From positions 62,001 through 126,000 of the forward strand of contig MU859159.1 of the NCBI GenBank assembly GCA_033297205.1: DNA of 64,000 nt, read 5' to 3'. Position 1 is the stretch's first letter. The number at the start of each line of letters is the position of its first letter. Source of the DNA: Pseudoneurospora amorphoporcata (Eukaryota > Ascomycota > Sordariomycetes > Sordariales > Sordariaceae). Position numbers and translations under genes: made by a program. The notes beneath the pieces were generated by a model. It was not told the origin of the DNA. It did not search any database and saw only the letters and a program-made list of their open reading frames with translations. This document shows, piece after piece, positions 1 to 9,732 of the stretch.

Positions 1-766
1 TTGACAGGATCGGTGTTCATTCCAAACATTGGTGCACAGAACACTAGAAAACTTTCCGCGACGGAAGCCCATTGACTCTCGATCAGATTGGTAAACCTTG
101 AGAAGCTTGACAACGATGTCCTGATTCTTCCATTTTTACTGCCGGGGGTGCCGTCCGGTTTAAATACGAGGCGCGGTAGCTGTGGCGCTGAAGATATCAC
201 GGGGACAGAATCCATGAATAAATTCGGATCAACATGAAGACCGATGAGAAGGCACTGTGGCGGTAGTTGGGATGTTTCTTTTTGGCAAATGCAGAACAAG
301 ACACAAGATGTGGTGTTGAACCCACATGGTCCTGATGTTGGCAGAGGGCAAGAGAACGACCAACTTGATTGAGATTTCCCCGCAAAAACAGTCCAGAAGT
401 GATCATCGACATTCTTCGATTTGAACACATGTTTGATACTCAAATGCCAACGAACAGCTTTTGGTGACTACCTATAGTGATCATTTGCAACATTCGGTTC
501 CTCCCTAATCACTCATTCCTGCCTACCTTAATGTTCCTGGCGAAAACAGTGTTGACTCCACGATCAACAGACAAATAGCCGTAATACCTGTCCATCCCTG
601 CTACTACAACCACGGAAGCAAAAAGCTAACAACAATGTTGAATCGCTAAAGTCCTCATGGGAATCTAGATAGAACAACTTGATGCTGACTATTTCTATGT
701 CGAAGGAGTTAATTACAAGTCCCAGTCATCCAACTACTCCTGACAGTTGATGTACTTACTTTGGCA
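1..766. other. intergenic, no supported gene
   Basis: I see no open frame with splice sites or family resemblance here. The short open frames present have no coding character. The stretch is the 3' flank of the minus-strand gene that ends at 767. Confidence 0.5.
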
Positions 767-1598
767 TCAGTTCCTACCCTGAGGCTTAGCAACAACCGAG
801 TTGGGGGCCTTCTTCGGTGCATGCATTGAGTCCTTGAGCCCACCAGCCTTGGTGTTGGTGCCATTGAACCGCTTGCGAAAGTCGCTGAAGTCAGGCTGGC
901 GGCCATCAGCTGGGATGTAAGTGTCGGATCTTCCGGCCTGTATAATTTGCACCATGTTAGTGAAGCTGTCCATAACTACAAATGTATGTGCACTGTGATA
1001 ATAGCATAAAGTTACGTACCGCTTTGTCCCTCTCGTAATCAGCGTTCGCTTCGCGGTAAAAGTCACGAACATACTCGACTAGCTCCTCCTCCGTCGGCAA
1101 GCGATACTCGTCCTTGTTGGTAGAAGTCTTCGCGTTCTGTGTGACCTGTCTGTTTTGTGGCTTCTGGAACGGCTCCTTCTTGAGAGCGTTGTTGTTTCCA
1201 CGGAATGAGTCCTCAGCTTGGCCGCGATAGCCGTTCGCCCTGAAGGTGCTGTTTGACTTGTTGAAGTCGTTGTTGGCGCGGGGGTTGCGGTAGGCGTTCT
1301 TGTTGAAAGTGTTGCCGGGATTGTGAGTGTTGTTGCTGCTATGGGCTTGGCCGCGATGGCCGTTCAGGTTGACAGACATGCCGGGCTTTTGAGCATCGTT
1401 GGCGACACGGACCTGGGCGCGATAGCCGTTGCGGTCAAAGGTTTTGACGGGCTTGGGGGCGTCGTAGTTCAAGGGGTTGCCGGGCTTAGGAGCGCCGCTG
1501 TTGACTTAAGCGGAAGCTTTGATGTGGGCATTATATGCATCCTTGCTGCGATAAGCCATGGGGTTAAAGGCAGCGCTGCGCTTCGGAAAGTCTGACAT
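767..1598 (-). pseudogene. repeat protein of the local GLA/SRW family, one in-frame stop
   Basis: Function unknown. Exon 1 (1598-1020) starts MSDFPKRSAAFNPMAYRSKD. Exon 2 (937-767) is joined across an 82-nt intron with GTACGT donor, CACTAAC branch point and ACAG acceptor, so the gene model is well supported. The N-terminal half carries about five degenerate repeats of the type F-N-x-N-G/A-Y-R-G-Q (FNPMAYRSK, FDRNGYRAQ, VNLNGHRGQ, FNKNAYRNP, FRANGYRGQ). A TAA at 1506-1508 (codon 31) falls between the first and second repeat, in frame, so repeats lie on both sides of the stop. CAA to TAA is the simplest origin. Downstream comes the acidic module YRLPTEEELVEYVRDFYREA, also seen in the gene at 5812-6476, and the C-terminus KAGGLKDSMHAPKK resembles that gene's GAKGLASSRWATAPKK. 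Alternatively translation could begin at Met 1472 and give a shorter protein. Confidence 0.5.
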
Positions 1599-2726
1599 GT
1601 TGATAGTGTTGCGGTGCGAGGTGTGGTGTGTGGTGTGTGGTGTGGGTTGTGTGCGTGGATGTTCTGATATTCGGTATGTCGAAAGTTGTGCAGAGGGAAA
1701 GCCGAGTGGAGGAGGGAAAATTGGAGGGGGAGGAGGATCTTATACTAGCAATTAAATTCAAGAACCTGGGTCGATTAGAAGGCCTCTTCACTGCCAGTTG
1801 ATTCCGAGAACCTGTAATGTTCAGGAAGCATGTTTACCAACAGCTGAATTTGACAACCTGTAATTATAAGCAACTCCTCTGTTCACCGACAGTCTTGATG
1901 TTCATTTACCTTGACATAGGATTGCGAACCTTCCGAGGCTTGGCAAGTTCTTGCCATGTTATGGATATTGAACCTGGATATCTGTAAGAATTAGCTCCAG
2001 TGTTCAGAGCACACAGTCGGACAATGATGTCGAGGCCCATCGAATGGAGGTTAACATGGCCAAAGTCCCTTCACTCAATCATGTTCGTGGAGGTTCAGAG
2101 GACGGAGGATTGACAACATTTAGGGTGAAGGATGCCAGCACGAGGACCGACAGTCTGATACCTGCTGCACCATCCACTAGGATTTTTTTACGCTTTCTTG
2201 CTTGTCGCAGGTGCTAAAACCCACGGTCTGGGTTAGCAAAGTAGGTACATTCGTAATTCTGTCACCGGAGAGCTTCCCCCGAGACCTCTACTTTAATGCT
2301 GATATTTCTGCTTGCTGTCCCGATTGATCTGGCCGATGGAGGTAAAGCTTTAGTTCGGACACTGTACAATTTTGTCCCATCTTTTTCGTAAGCGTCTGAT
2401 GTGATTCGGAGAATGGGAGAAAACAAACCAGAATAATACGCAATTTAAGATTTCGGGAGTTAGAGAAGTTGAGCATGATAGAATGGTAATAAAATAGTTG
2501 GATACAGTTATGGAAAACGTCAGGGCCACGCTATTTTGGATGGTTCACAAGTGGGCAAGAACTGCTGCCAGGCACCAGGACATTGATAAACAAGATGATA
2601 CCGTACATCGCACTAGAGCCTCAAACGCATTACTTTCGCAATAGAGAGCTTGTGCAAGGATGAGGAATAACCAGAGAAGTTTAGTAATAACTAATGAAAA
2701 AAAATCCCTTACTCTGAGCCGCCAAC
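1599..2726. other. intergenic between two family members
   Basis: This is the upstream flank of the minus-strand gene starting at 1598. It contains a GT-rich run (about 1620-1650, repeated GTGTGGTGTG). I find no convincing exon on either strand. Confidence 0.4.
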
Positions 2727-3133
2727 CTACTCTGTGGTGGTCTTAGCATTGTCCTCCTGGCTCTTCGGGTTGTGACGCGAAGCTGCGAGGCCCTTGTAGC
2801 CGAGGGGCAGAGTGTTGACCATGGTGACACTTGGAGTGTTGTGATTAGCAGGTTGGCGCGAGAAGTTGGCGGCGCTCGTCACCTAAAAAAAATGCCACTA
2901 ACACCGAGAATGATCTGGCTATTTCTGGGCAACCATACCTGCTCTGTAGCCGTCTTGGGGGCAGGTTTATCCTCCTACTCCTTGCTGGAGACTTGCGGCG
3001 TGGTAGCAGCCTAGGACAAATGTTAGTGACAGCAAAAGTATTTGGGTTCATTGCCCGACAATCAGATCTGCTTTGCAACCGCCTCAGGATTGGACTGTTG
3101 CTCTTTCTTGGGAGTTTGCGGTGCGCCAGCCAT
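2727..3133 (-). pseudogene. small GLA/SRW-family gene, broken
   Basis: Function unknown. Exon 1 starts at 3133 (MAGAPQTPKKEQQSNPEAVA). A good acceptor follows (CACTAAC...TCCTAG, about 3013), then a middle exon AATTPQVSSKE-stop-EDKPAPKTATEQ, then an intron with GTATGG donor and TTTTTTTTAG acceptor. The last exon contains VNTLPLGYKGLAASRHNPKS and ends with TAG at 2727-2729. GLAASRHNP is the family motif seen again at 5812-6476 and 8793-9732. Two defects are visible: an in-frame TAG at 2975-2977 (CAG to TAG would explain it), and the first intron lacks a clear GT donor because exon 1 runs into CAGATCTGA. The exon-intron pattern argues for a recent gene, the defects for loss. Sequence error is the alternative. 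Confidence 0.45.
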
Positions 3134-4429
3134 GTTGGAATACTGCTGAGACAACGTTTCTAATATGAGGGGCTGCCTGGCTGATGTTTCCTGACTCGAG
3201 AGTGTTTGGCAAGGTCCAAAAAAGGGGAAGGCAAAAGAATGGGAGAGGGATGTTTTATACGGGAAGGCCGCGGCAAGAATGGACGGTTTTTGCTGAGCCG
3301 TTACCCTTCACTTGAGGAGTTTTCAAGGTGAATGCCCGCCAGCTAACCTTGGGCTATGAAGAGTAGGGACCACCAAGCAAGTTCCATCTCAAGCCTGCAT
3401 CCAAGGTTTATCCGGCCAGGTCAACGGAGTTGGCATCAACTGTCGCCAACATGGTGGTATAGAGAGAGGGCATGAGGGAAGGAAAAGCAGACATTAGTAA
3501 GGCGGGAAGCAAGGTCGATGTTGATGTCTAGCCGAACTTGCGCGTTCTTTGGCCTCGGTCTCACGCTCGATCTACCTGGGACCATTCTCCCGTCGTGCTT
3601 GGGCTCTTGTCACGAAGGAGCCGGACGCGGAGCCGGAACCGGAACTGGGGTTGGAAGTAGAGTTTCCGGGCCTCGATCCGCCCATGGACTGTGCCGCCGG
3701 CGCGCCTACCCTCGGCCTAGTTTCAGCGGCAAGATTAACGGTCGAAAGGCCTCGGAAGGGTGTTGCGGTTTGTCTTTTTTTGGGTGTCGAAGAAGATATC
3801 GTCGAGCGTCGAGCGATGCGGCGGGAGCAGAGAAGGAAAAGATTATTGGATGAGAAGTTGAAAAGAGGGGCGGACAGACATTTCGGCAAGAGCGTGCAGG
3901 TGGGAAGGACGTCTGGTGGACGTGCCAAGAGCATCAGCACCTCCAGTGAGTGTTGTTTCACTATCAGAATCCCACCTAAATTGGCGGCAATCCTGATAGG
4001 GCCGCATCTTATTCAAACAGCGACCCACTTTCCAATTTGGACATGCAGGCAATGAGTGCAAGCAACAATCTCGCACCACCAACTTCAAGGAAACCAAAAT
4101 TTAGGAGGAGAGAAAATCGACCTGTGTTTCCTACACTTTCGTTCCACCATACCATCGAGTGGCCGAAAGTGACCCTTGCTGGACGATTCCTATACCACAG
4201 AAAGTGATGTGGGAGAGCTTGCCCAAGCCCCAGCAGACCAAAGCAACAGACATCTGTGGTCGACTACAATAAAACGAGGGAACATAAGGTATAAAGCAAA
4301 ATCAACGTTTTAAGCACCGCCAGGTACGAATGGGCACACACCACAAGCTAACTAGGTATTAATTAGTAAGACTGGCAAGGAAAAAGCATCAATTCGGTTG
4401 TTACTACCCCGGCAACCTGATCTGACATC
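3134..4429. other. intergenic, overlapping weak open frames
   Basis: Around 3520-4060 several frames are open on both strands at once. None shows splice signals or recognisable motifs, and the basic low-complexity translations look like chance products of GC-rich sequence. No gene is supported. Confidence 0.4.
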
Positions 4430-4636
4430 CTTTCCCATAGCTGTGATGGCCCTGGTAGGTTCTCCTCAATTCCTCCCCGACTGTCCAAGATGTGCCCCCT
4501 TCTCCCTTGCTTGCGTCTCCGATCTCAAAGACTGCAATGCAGCGGCAGCGACAAACGACGCTCAATTCTTTGGCTCCTCCTTGGCCCAGCGCCCAGTCTC
4601 TTGCTGGCTTCAGGAAGCAGGCGGCTGCTCCGAGTC

Positions 4637-5327
4637 CTAGGTCCTCCTCGATGACACGCCAGCGAGAGACCGCCAGCCCGCCAGCCCCAGGTTTTCCGCA
4701 GGGAGCGGATTTTCCATTTTAGCTCTGGTTGTGTCGTGGTCAGCAGCCTGGTACGACTGCTCCCTGACCTGATATTTGAGTTGAAACCGTTTCGTGGACA
4801 CTGGGTGTTTTTTTTTTTTTTTTTTGGTGGTTGGCTGTACCTTCTCCTGGTTGGCCTTTGGCGACTCGGCGAAGAACTCCTTTACCATAGCATCCTCCTC
4901 GGCGGAAGCGCGGTACTTTCTGGCGTTCTTTGAGTGATGCTGCCTGGGCCCTCTGTTCCGGAGCAGGCAAATCCTTCACTTCCTCGTCCTTTGCAGTAGC
5001 ATATCAAGAGCCCGCTAGGCCCAGGTTGCCCTCGGGCAGCGGATTCTCCATTTCCGCCTTGGCGTTTTCGTCACTGTCCTGGTCCGCAGCCTGGTAAAAC
5101 TGCTCGTTGCCGTTGGACTAACCTCCGAGTAAGCAACAGCCTCAAATATCGTAGACACTGACGTGTTTTCCAAGAGACTGTACCTTCTTCTCCTTGGACT
5201 TCGGAGACTCGGCGAAGAATGCCTTCACCGCGGCATCCTCTTCCAGGGTAGCGTTGTACTTCTTGCGCTGGGTTGCCTTGCCTTTTCCTTTGTTGGCATA
5301 GGCTTTTCAGTTGATATTTGCAGCCAT
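4637..5327 (-). pseudogene. two-module GLA/SRW-family gene, multiply disrupted
   Basis: Function unknown. The layout matches the intact neighbour at 5812-6476 (charged module, motif, charged module, motif). From ATG 5327 the order is a Lys-rich leader, RKKYNATLEEDAAVKAFFAE, an intron (GTACAG donor), FYQAADQDSDENAKAEMENP, LPEGNLGLAGS. The order then repeats as ARKYRASAEEDAMVKEFFAE, an intron holding an 18-base A run (T on the + strand, 4808-4825), and SYQAADHDTTRAKMENPLP, ending NLGLAGWR. Defects: TGA at 5307-5309 (codon 7); TGA at 5004-5006 where the family has Arg (GLA.S[R]); a frame change near 4935-4945 between the halves; and the last motif shifted, since SRWRVIEE is readable in another frame just after GLAG (about 4650-4670). 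That other frame stays open to about 4430, so the original end may lie further left. Confidence 0.55.
4808..4825. repeat. poly-T run (18)
   Basis: Uninterrupted T18 on the + strand, inside the presumed second intron of the broken family gene on the minus strand. Confidence 0.9.
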
Positions 5328-5811
5328 CTTGAGATGTTCCAGGTGTGCGTACAAGGCAGTTTGACTTGGTATGAGAGAGGGCGTGGACTGTTTGACGGCC
5401 CCGTGACTGGAGTCACTGTGCTCGGTGAGGTTGAGGGGAGAAAGCAAAGCGAGAGATCTGGCGCGCTTATACAGGGTACGAGAGAGGCCTTGGAATACAA
5501 GTGGTTGTGATTTTTTACTGGGAATGTCAGTGGGGGCTGAAGCAGCATAGTATCAACAAATGTAAAAACGAGGAGTGGATTTTGTGCTCAAGTGAAAATG
5601 GCGAGCAACAAACATTGATTTCGCATGTCTATCAACCTTGCTCTACCTCCCGTCGAATGTTCTTTAATTAGATGTACCCAATTTCTTTCCATGTGTCCTC
5701 CACTCCTCCGCCATCCTTCTGCGTCCTTGATCATCTGCAGAATCTAGTATGTTCCCTCTGAAAAGCCCATTTCATTTTGCTCGATCCTCCACTGCTGGTT
5801 TCATTTTGGCT
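5328..5811. other. intergenic
   Basis: This is the upstream region of the broken gene at 4637-5327 and the 3' flank of the intact gene ending at 5812. No gene or structured element is seen. Confidence 0.5.
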
Positions 5812-6476
5812 TTACTTCTTGGGCGCGGTGGCCCATCGAGAAGAAGCTAGGCCCTTTGCTCCGGGGGGGAGGGGATTCTCCATCTTTGCACGGGGAGTGT
5901 CGTGGTCTGCTGATTGGAAGAATGATTTTCCACTTTCGTTATCGGCTTCAGCGTAGAAGACCCGGAATTCCTCGATCACTTTACGCTCCTCGGCAGTTTC
6001 ACGGAGGCGGCGGTTCTTCTTCATATTGCTGTTGCCATTTACAGCCTTCTTCTCCTCCGATTTGGGGGCCGTAGCCCAGCGGGAGGTGGCCAATCCTTTC
6101 GAAACAGGAGGGAGGGGAATCTCGACTGCGGGCTTGGAGGTATCGTCGGCGGCTGGCTGGTGTTGAGGGATAGCCCAGCGAGAGGCAGCCAATCCCTTGG
6201 TGCCAGGGGGGAGGGGGTTTTCGACTTTGGCCTTGGGGACGTCCATCTGAGATAAGAGTCAGCAATACTTGAGGAACGTTTGCACCATGAGACTAGCTGT
6301 GATCGTACCTTATTGTTATTATCGAGCTTAGAAAATTCGGCATAGCAGTCATGGAATTCCTTGAGAGCTGCTTGTTCTTCGGGAGACGAATAGTACTTCA
6401 TCCTAGGGTTCGTGGGCTTTCTTCCCTTGGGCTTGTTGTCCTTGGGGTTGGTCTTTAGGTTGGTAGCGGGAGCCAT
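5812..6476 (-). CDS. GLA/SRW-motif repeat protein (intact copy)
   Basis: I do not recognise the function. Exon 1 is 6476-6309 and exon 2 is 6246-5812. The 62-nt intron has GTACGA donor, TGCTGAC branch point and CTCAG acceptor, and the joined reading frame is clean (200 aa). Layout: basic Lys/Pro/Asn leader; charged module RMKYYSSPEEQAALKEFHDC (about 25-44); motif VENPLPPGTKGLAASRWA (about 62-79); second motif VEIPLPPVSKGLATSRWATA (about 97-116); a Lys/Asn linker; second charged module RLRETAEERKVIEEFRVFYA (about 134-153); and a final motif MENPLPPGAKGLASSRWATA near the C-terminus. There is no signal peptide or membrane segment. The regular spacing of a conserved linear motif in a hydrophilic, probably disordered chain suggests a docking or scaffold peptide, which is inference only. 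It is the best reference copy for its damaged neighbours. Confidence 0.72.
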
Positions 6477-8156
6477 TATGATAGCGTGTGTGTGATGACT
6501 GGTCAGACTTTAAGAAAGCGTGAGAGGTCTTTGAGTGTTTTGATGATGGGGAACAGGAAAAGATTGAAAAAAGATGGGCAAGGGAATGGAAGTTACTTAA
6601 GTAGAATAGCAATTTGAGGGATAAAAAAAGCAATGCCGGAGATATGAGAAATAAATTCAACGGACATCTGTGGTCCTGCCGCCTGAGTGTATTGCATTTT
6701 TGACTCATACAATCCCCAAGGCCACGTTTGTTCCTCCATTTCCTGCAGTGTTCGCGGTCCATGCATTGGCCTTGATGCTGTTGATAGTAAAAAACTGGTC
6801 TGCATCTGCAGCCACTGCAGTATGAATGAGAACTCTTGACTCCTGTCTCAAGCCTTGCTTAGGCTTACTGTCGGATGACGTATGTTAGTCTTCAGGTTGT
6901 AAATGACCACTACTTTGGACATTTGTGATTAAGACTGCCGCATACGTAACATGAAGATCTTTGGTGTTTCGTGCAGCAAATGGAGTATTGCCAGAATCAA
7001 AGAAAATGATGGAATGGTTAATAGGTGTGAAAATCCATGATGATTGATTGGATCAAGAAAAGTGCTATAGGACCCATATAATTAATTTACAGGCCCATAA
7101 ACCGCCTTTTGTACCCCACCGGTCGTCGCCAACCGCATTTCCACCTTTGATGTCCGCTGAGCCATGTAAACCCCGGAGATAAAAGCATCGGGCCTTCTTT
7201 AAATACCTTATGCGGGAAATGTCGAGCACCAACATAAAGCAGGAATTGCCTGTGATCACAAAAGTAGTGCGTGGTCGGTTCTTAAGTCATTGATTCAACT
7301 AGTAGAGTATAATGAGCAAGAAGATTCTTGTGCGTCCGGAGATATAGAATTGTATTAGGTTATTTTGTCGGACTCCGCTGATACCGCCGGCGAGATTCCT
7401 ATGGCCGCTTACGCATGACTCGACGTCGTTGAAGAAGATCGGGAGATGAAGAAGTCAGCAACTGGTAGGAACTGGCCAAATGAACAATATTCGGGATGTA
7501 TATGAAGAATAAAGGAGTTGCTTCAAGGTATCTCCCCAGTCCGGTTGGTTTGAAGTTGGAATACGATGAGAGACACTCTCTCAAAATTGCTCGCAAATAG
7601 AAGAACACTTCCGGTGACTGCGGGCACAGTGACCATGCGCTCCTCCTCCATCACTCAGTCATGTCTGGAGGCTCGGACAAAAAAAAAAAAATGTGGTAAG
7701 TTATTCCGGGATCGCGGAGAGGTCATCACAAACCGGAAAAGCGGGGAGAACGAGATTCAGGATGTTGAGTGATGAAGTAACGATGCTCTTGGACTATGGA
7801 TCGTGCGCATGATCTTAGATTGAATGTGAAGAGGTCAGATGAAGCTCTTATATGCAGATAAATCTTGGTCGGAGTAGTTAGAAGATCAAACATAGCTTCC
7901 ATAATGTTGTCTGCCCTCCGCGGTGGCGGATACCAAAAGATGGTTTTCATGACAAAGGATGACGGGGAAACAATTGGATGCGCGATGCGTGAAACTGGGG
8001 AAACCAAGCAGAAAGTCCAACAGCAAATGCTCGACTAATAATAGATAGGGGTTGACTGGAAAAGGGAAGATGACAATATTGAAGGACCAAACAAGTAATG
8101 GTGGAACGACCGTCGCTGTGGACTTTTGATATCTTTCTAGGCAGGGAATACTTGTT
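6477..8156. other. intergenic, no supported gene
   Basis: It begins with the promoter side of the gene starting at 6476. A run of 12 A lies at about 7680. I see no exon with plausible splice sites on either strand. Confidence 0.4.
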
Positions 8157-8530
8157 TTGGGAAATGACTCCGGGGTTTTGTGCAACAAAGATTCGAGGGG
8201 CGTGATTGAGGACATGGCTCAAATAGCCCACAATGGTAGAAGTCATAGTGTCTATGATGAGAAGTGGTTCCGATACCGATTTGGCCCACGATCACCCCGA
8301 CGCCTGGACCGCGTTCAGCAGCGAGGCCCACAGAAAGGAACATAATAGCACTCACAATCAGGCTCACGATGAATGCGGCTGCTCAGATGGCAGAAGTCGA
8401 CGACGAAAGAGGTTTGATTGAAGACAAAAGGGCAAAAGCTACCCAAATTCACAAGTTGGAGGGACCCGGAGTGAAGCGAGCTTTGATTGAAGAAGCGATA
8501 AAGAAAATGCATATTCCCAAACGCCAATGA
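8157..8530 (+). pseudogene. possible degenerate coding fragment in three frames
   Basis: Three overlapping + strand frames hand over to each other, each with coding-like composition: GVIEDMAQIAHNGRSHSVYD (about 8190-8260), then SGSDTDLAHDHPDAWTAFSS (about 8260-8330), then AEVDDERGLIEDKRAKATQI (about 8395-8450), ending KKMHIPKRQ and TGA at 8528-8530. No introns with GT-AG would join them, so frameshift decay is the simplest reading. I recognise no family. Chance overlap of open frames is a serious alternative. Confidence 0.22.
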
Positions 8531-8792
8531 CGCCCCAAAGGTATCCTCTTTCCCAAACGAAAAACTCAAACTCTAGTCTAAGTCTAGTTGGTAGGAAGCA
8601 GTAGCCACATGCTGGCCTGCTAGCGACTCTGGCCGGGTCTTCCATGCTCTTCAGAGCTCTTCCTCTTCTTCCTCATCTTGCAACTCGGATTGAGGTTGAA
8701 CTTGAATCTGCGCGAGCAGCAACTGTGCCTTCGCGGCTTTGATGGCATCCTCGGATGCCTGCAGCATCTTCTGGGAGGCGAATTTGGCCGCC

Positions 8793-9732
8793 TCAGCCGC
8801 CGCGAGACTCTGTTCTGCCAGCAAAATGGCTCGGGTCTTGGTCTCGCTGCAGGTATTGATCGGGGCCTTGCTGCTTTGGGGTTGGATGGCCCTTGATGTC
8901 GTTCGTCTGAATCTTCTAATGACTGGTCAGCGTTCAAACTTCACAAGATCAGATGTTGGCGAAGATTTGGGGACATATTTACCCTGGGAGATGATATGTC
9001 CTTCTTGATCACGGGCTTGGGACCCTCGGCGATGACTCTTTCGGTCGAGATGTTGTTCGCCGGATTGTGGCGGGAAGCTCCCAGGCCACGAGCCGGAGAG
9101 GCCTTGCCATTATTGGCAGGATGGGCCTCGATGTCGTTTGTCTGGGTATTTTCATGATTAATTAGCGCTCAAACTTCAGAACATCAGATGTTGCTAAAAC
9201 CCGTATTGGGGTTTATATTTACCTTGGGAGAAGATGTCTCAACCTTCATCATAGGCTTGGCTGCCTCGGCAGTGGCTCTTTCGGCCTCGGGCTTAGGGGT
9301 GTTCGCCTGAGTCGAAATGTTGTTGGCGGCCGTCGAAGTGTTGTTGGCCGGACTGTGCCTGGAACCACGCATGCCGGGGGGAATAACAAGTTCTGCCTTG
9401 GGAGCTGGAGAGTCGGCAGCCTCGGTGGGCTCGGAGAAGAAGGTGTTCTACAAAGCAGAACATTCAGGTCAGCGAAGGGCGTCACAAAAAAAAAAAGAAA
9501 TAAAAAAGAAAAAAAAAAAGAAAAAGAAAGAAGAAAACAAAGACTGGACTGATGGAAGGAAACATACCAAGGGCATCTTTTTGGCCTCTTCAAACCACTG
9601 GTCAACCTCTGCGTTCGTCATATCGCCGGGGCAATGCTTCGTAGGGCGACGGTACTTGTCATCGCGCTTCTTGCGGCCGCCAGCATTAGCAGCGCCGTGC
9701 TTCTTGAATTTGATCTCGGTATTAGGAGACAT
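8793..9732 (-). CDS. four-exon GLA/SRH-motif protein
   Basis: Function unknown. Exons are 9732-9568, 9447-9223, 9141-8983 and 8906-8793. Donors are GTATGT, GTAAAT and GTAAAT, and all junctions keep phase 0. Exon 1 is basic (IKFKKHGAANAGGRKKRDDK), followed by MTNAEVDQWFEEAKKM, comparable to the charged module of neighbouring copies. Exon 2 has ELVIPPGMRGSRHSPANN. Exon 3 has NGKASPARGLGASRHNPANN. These are variants of the GLA.SRW motif of the gene at 5812-6476. Exon 3 with its flanking intron looks like a tandem duplicate of the end of exon 2: both end in SSPK/SSPR before GTAAATAT, and both introns are followed by TNDI. In the predicted frame exon 4 ends at 8793. A different frame of the same exon gives an alanine-rich helix (see findings), so the 3' end is uncertain and may extend to 8651. 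Confidence 0.6.

Noticed and set aside
3518..4055. Overlapping open frames on both strands
   Set aside because: Four frames are open together in GC-rich DNA with low-complexity translations; no support for any one.
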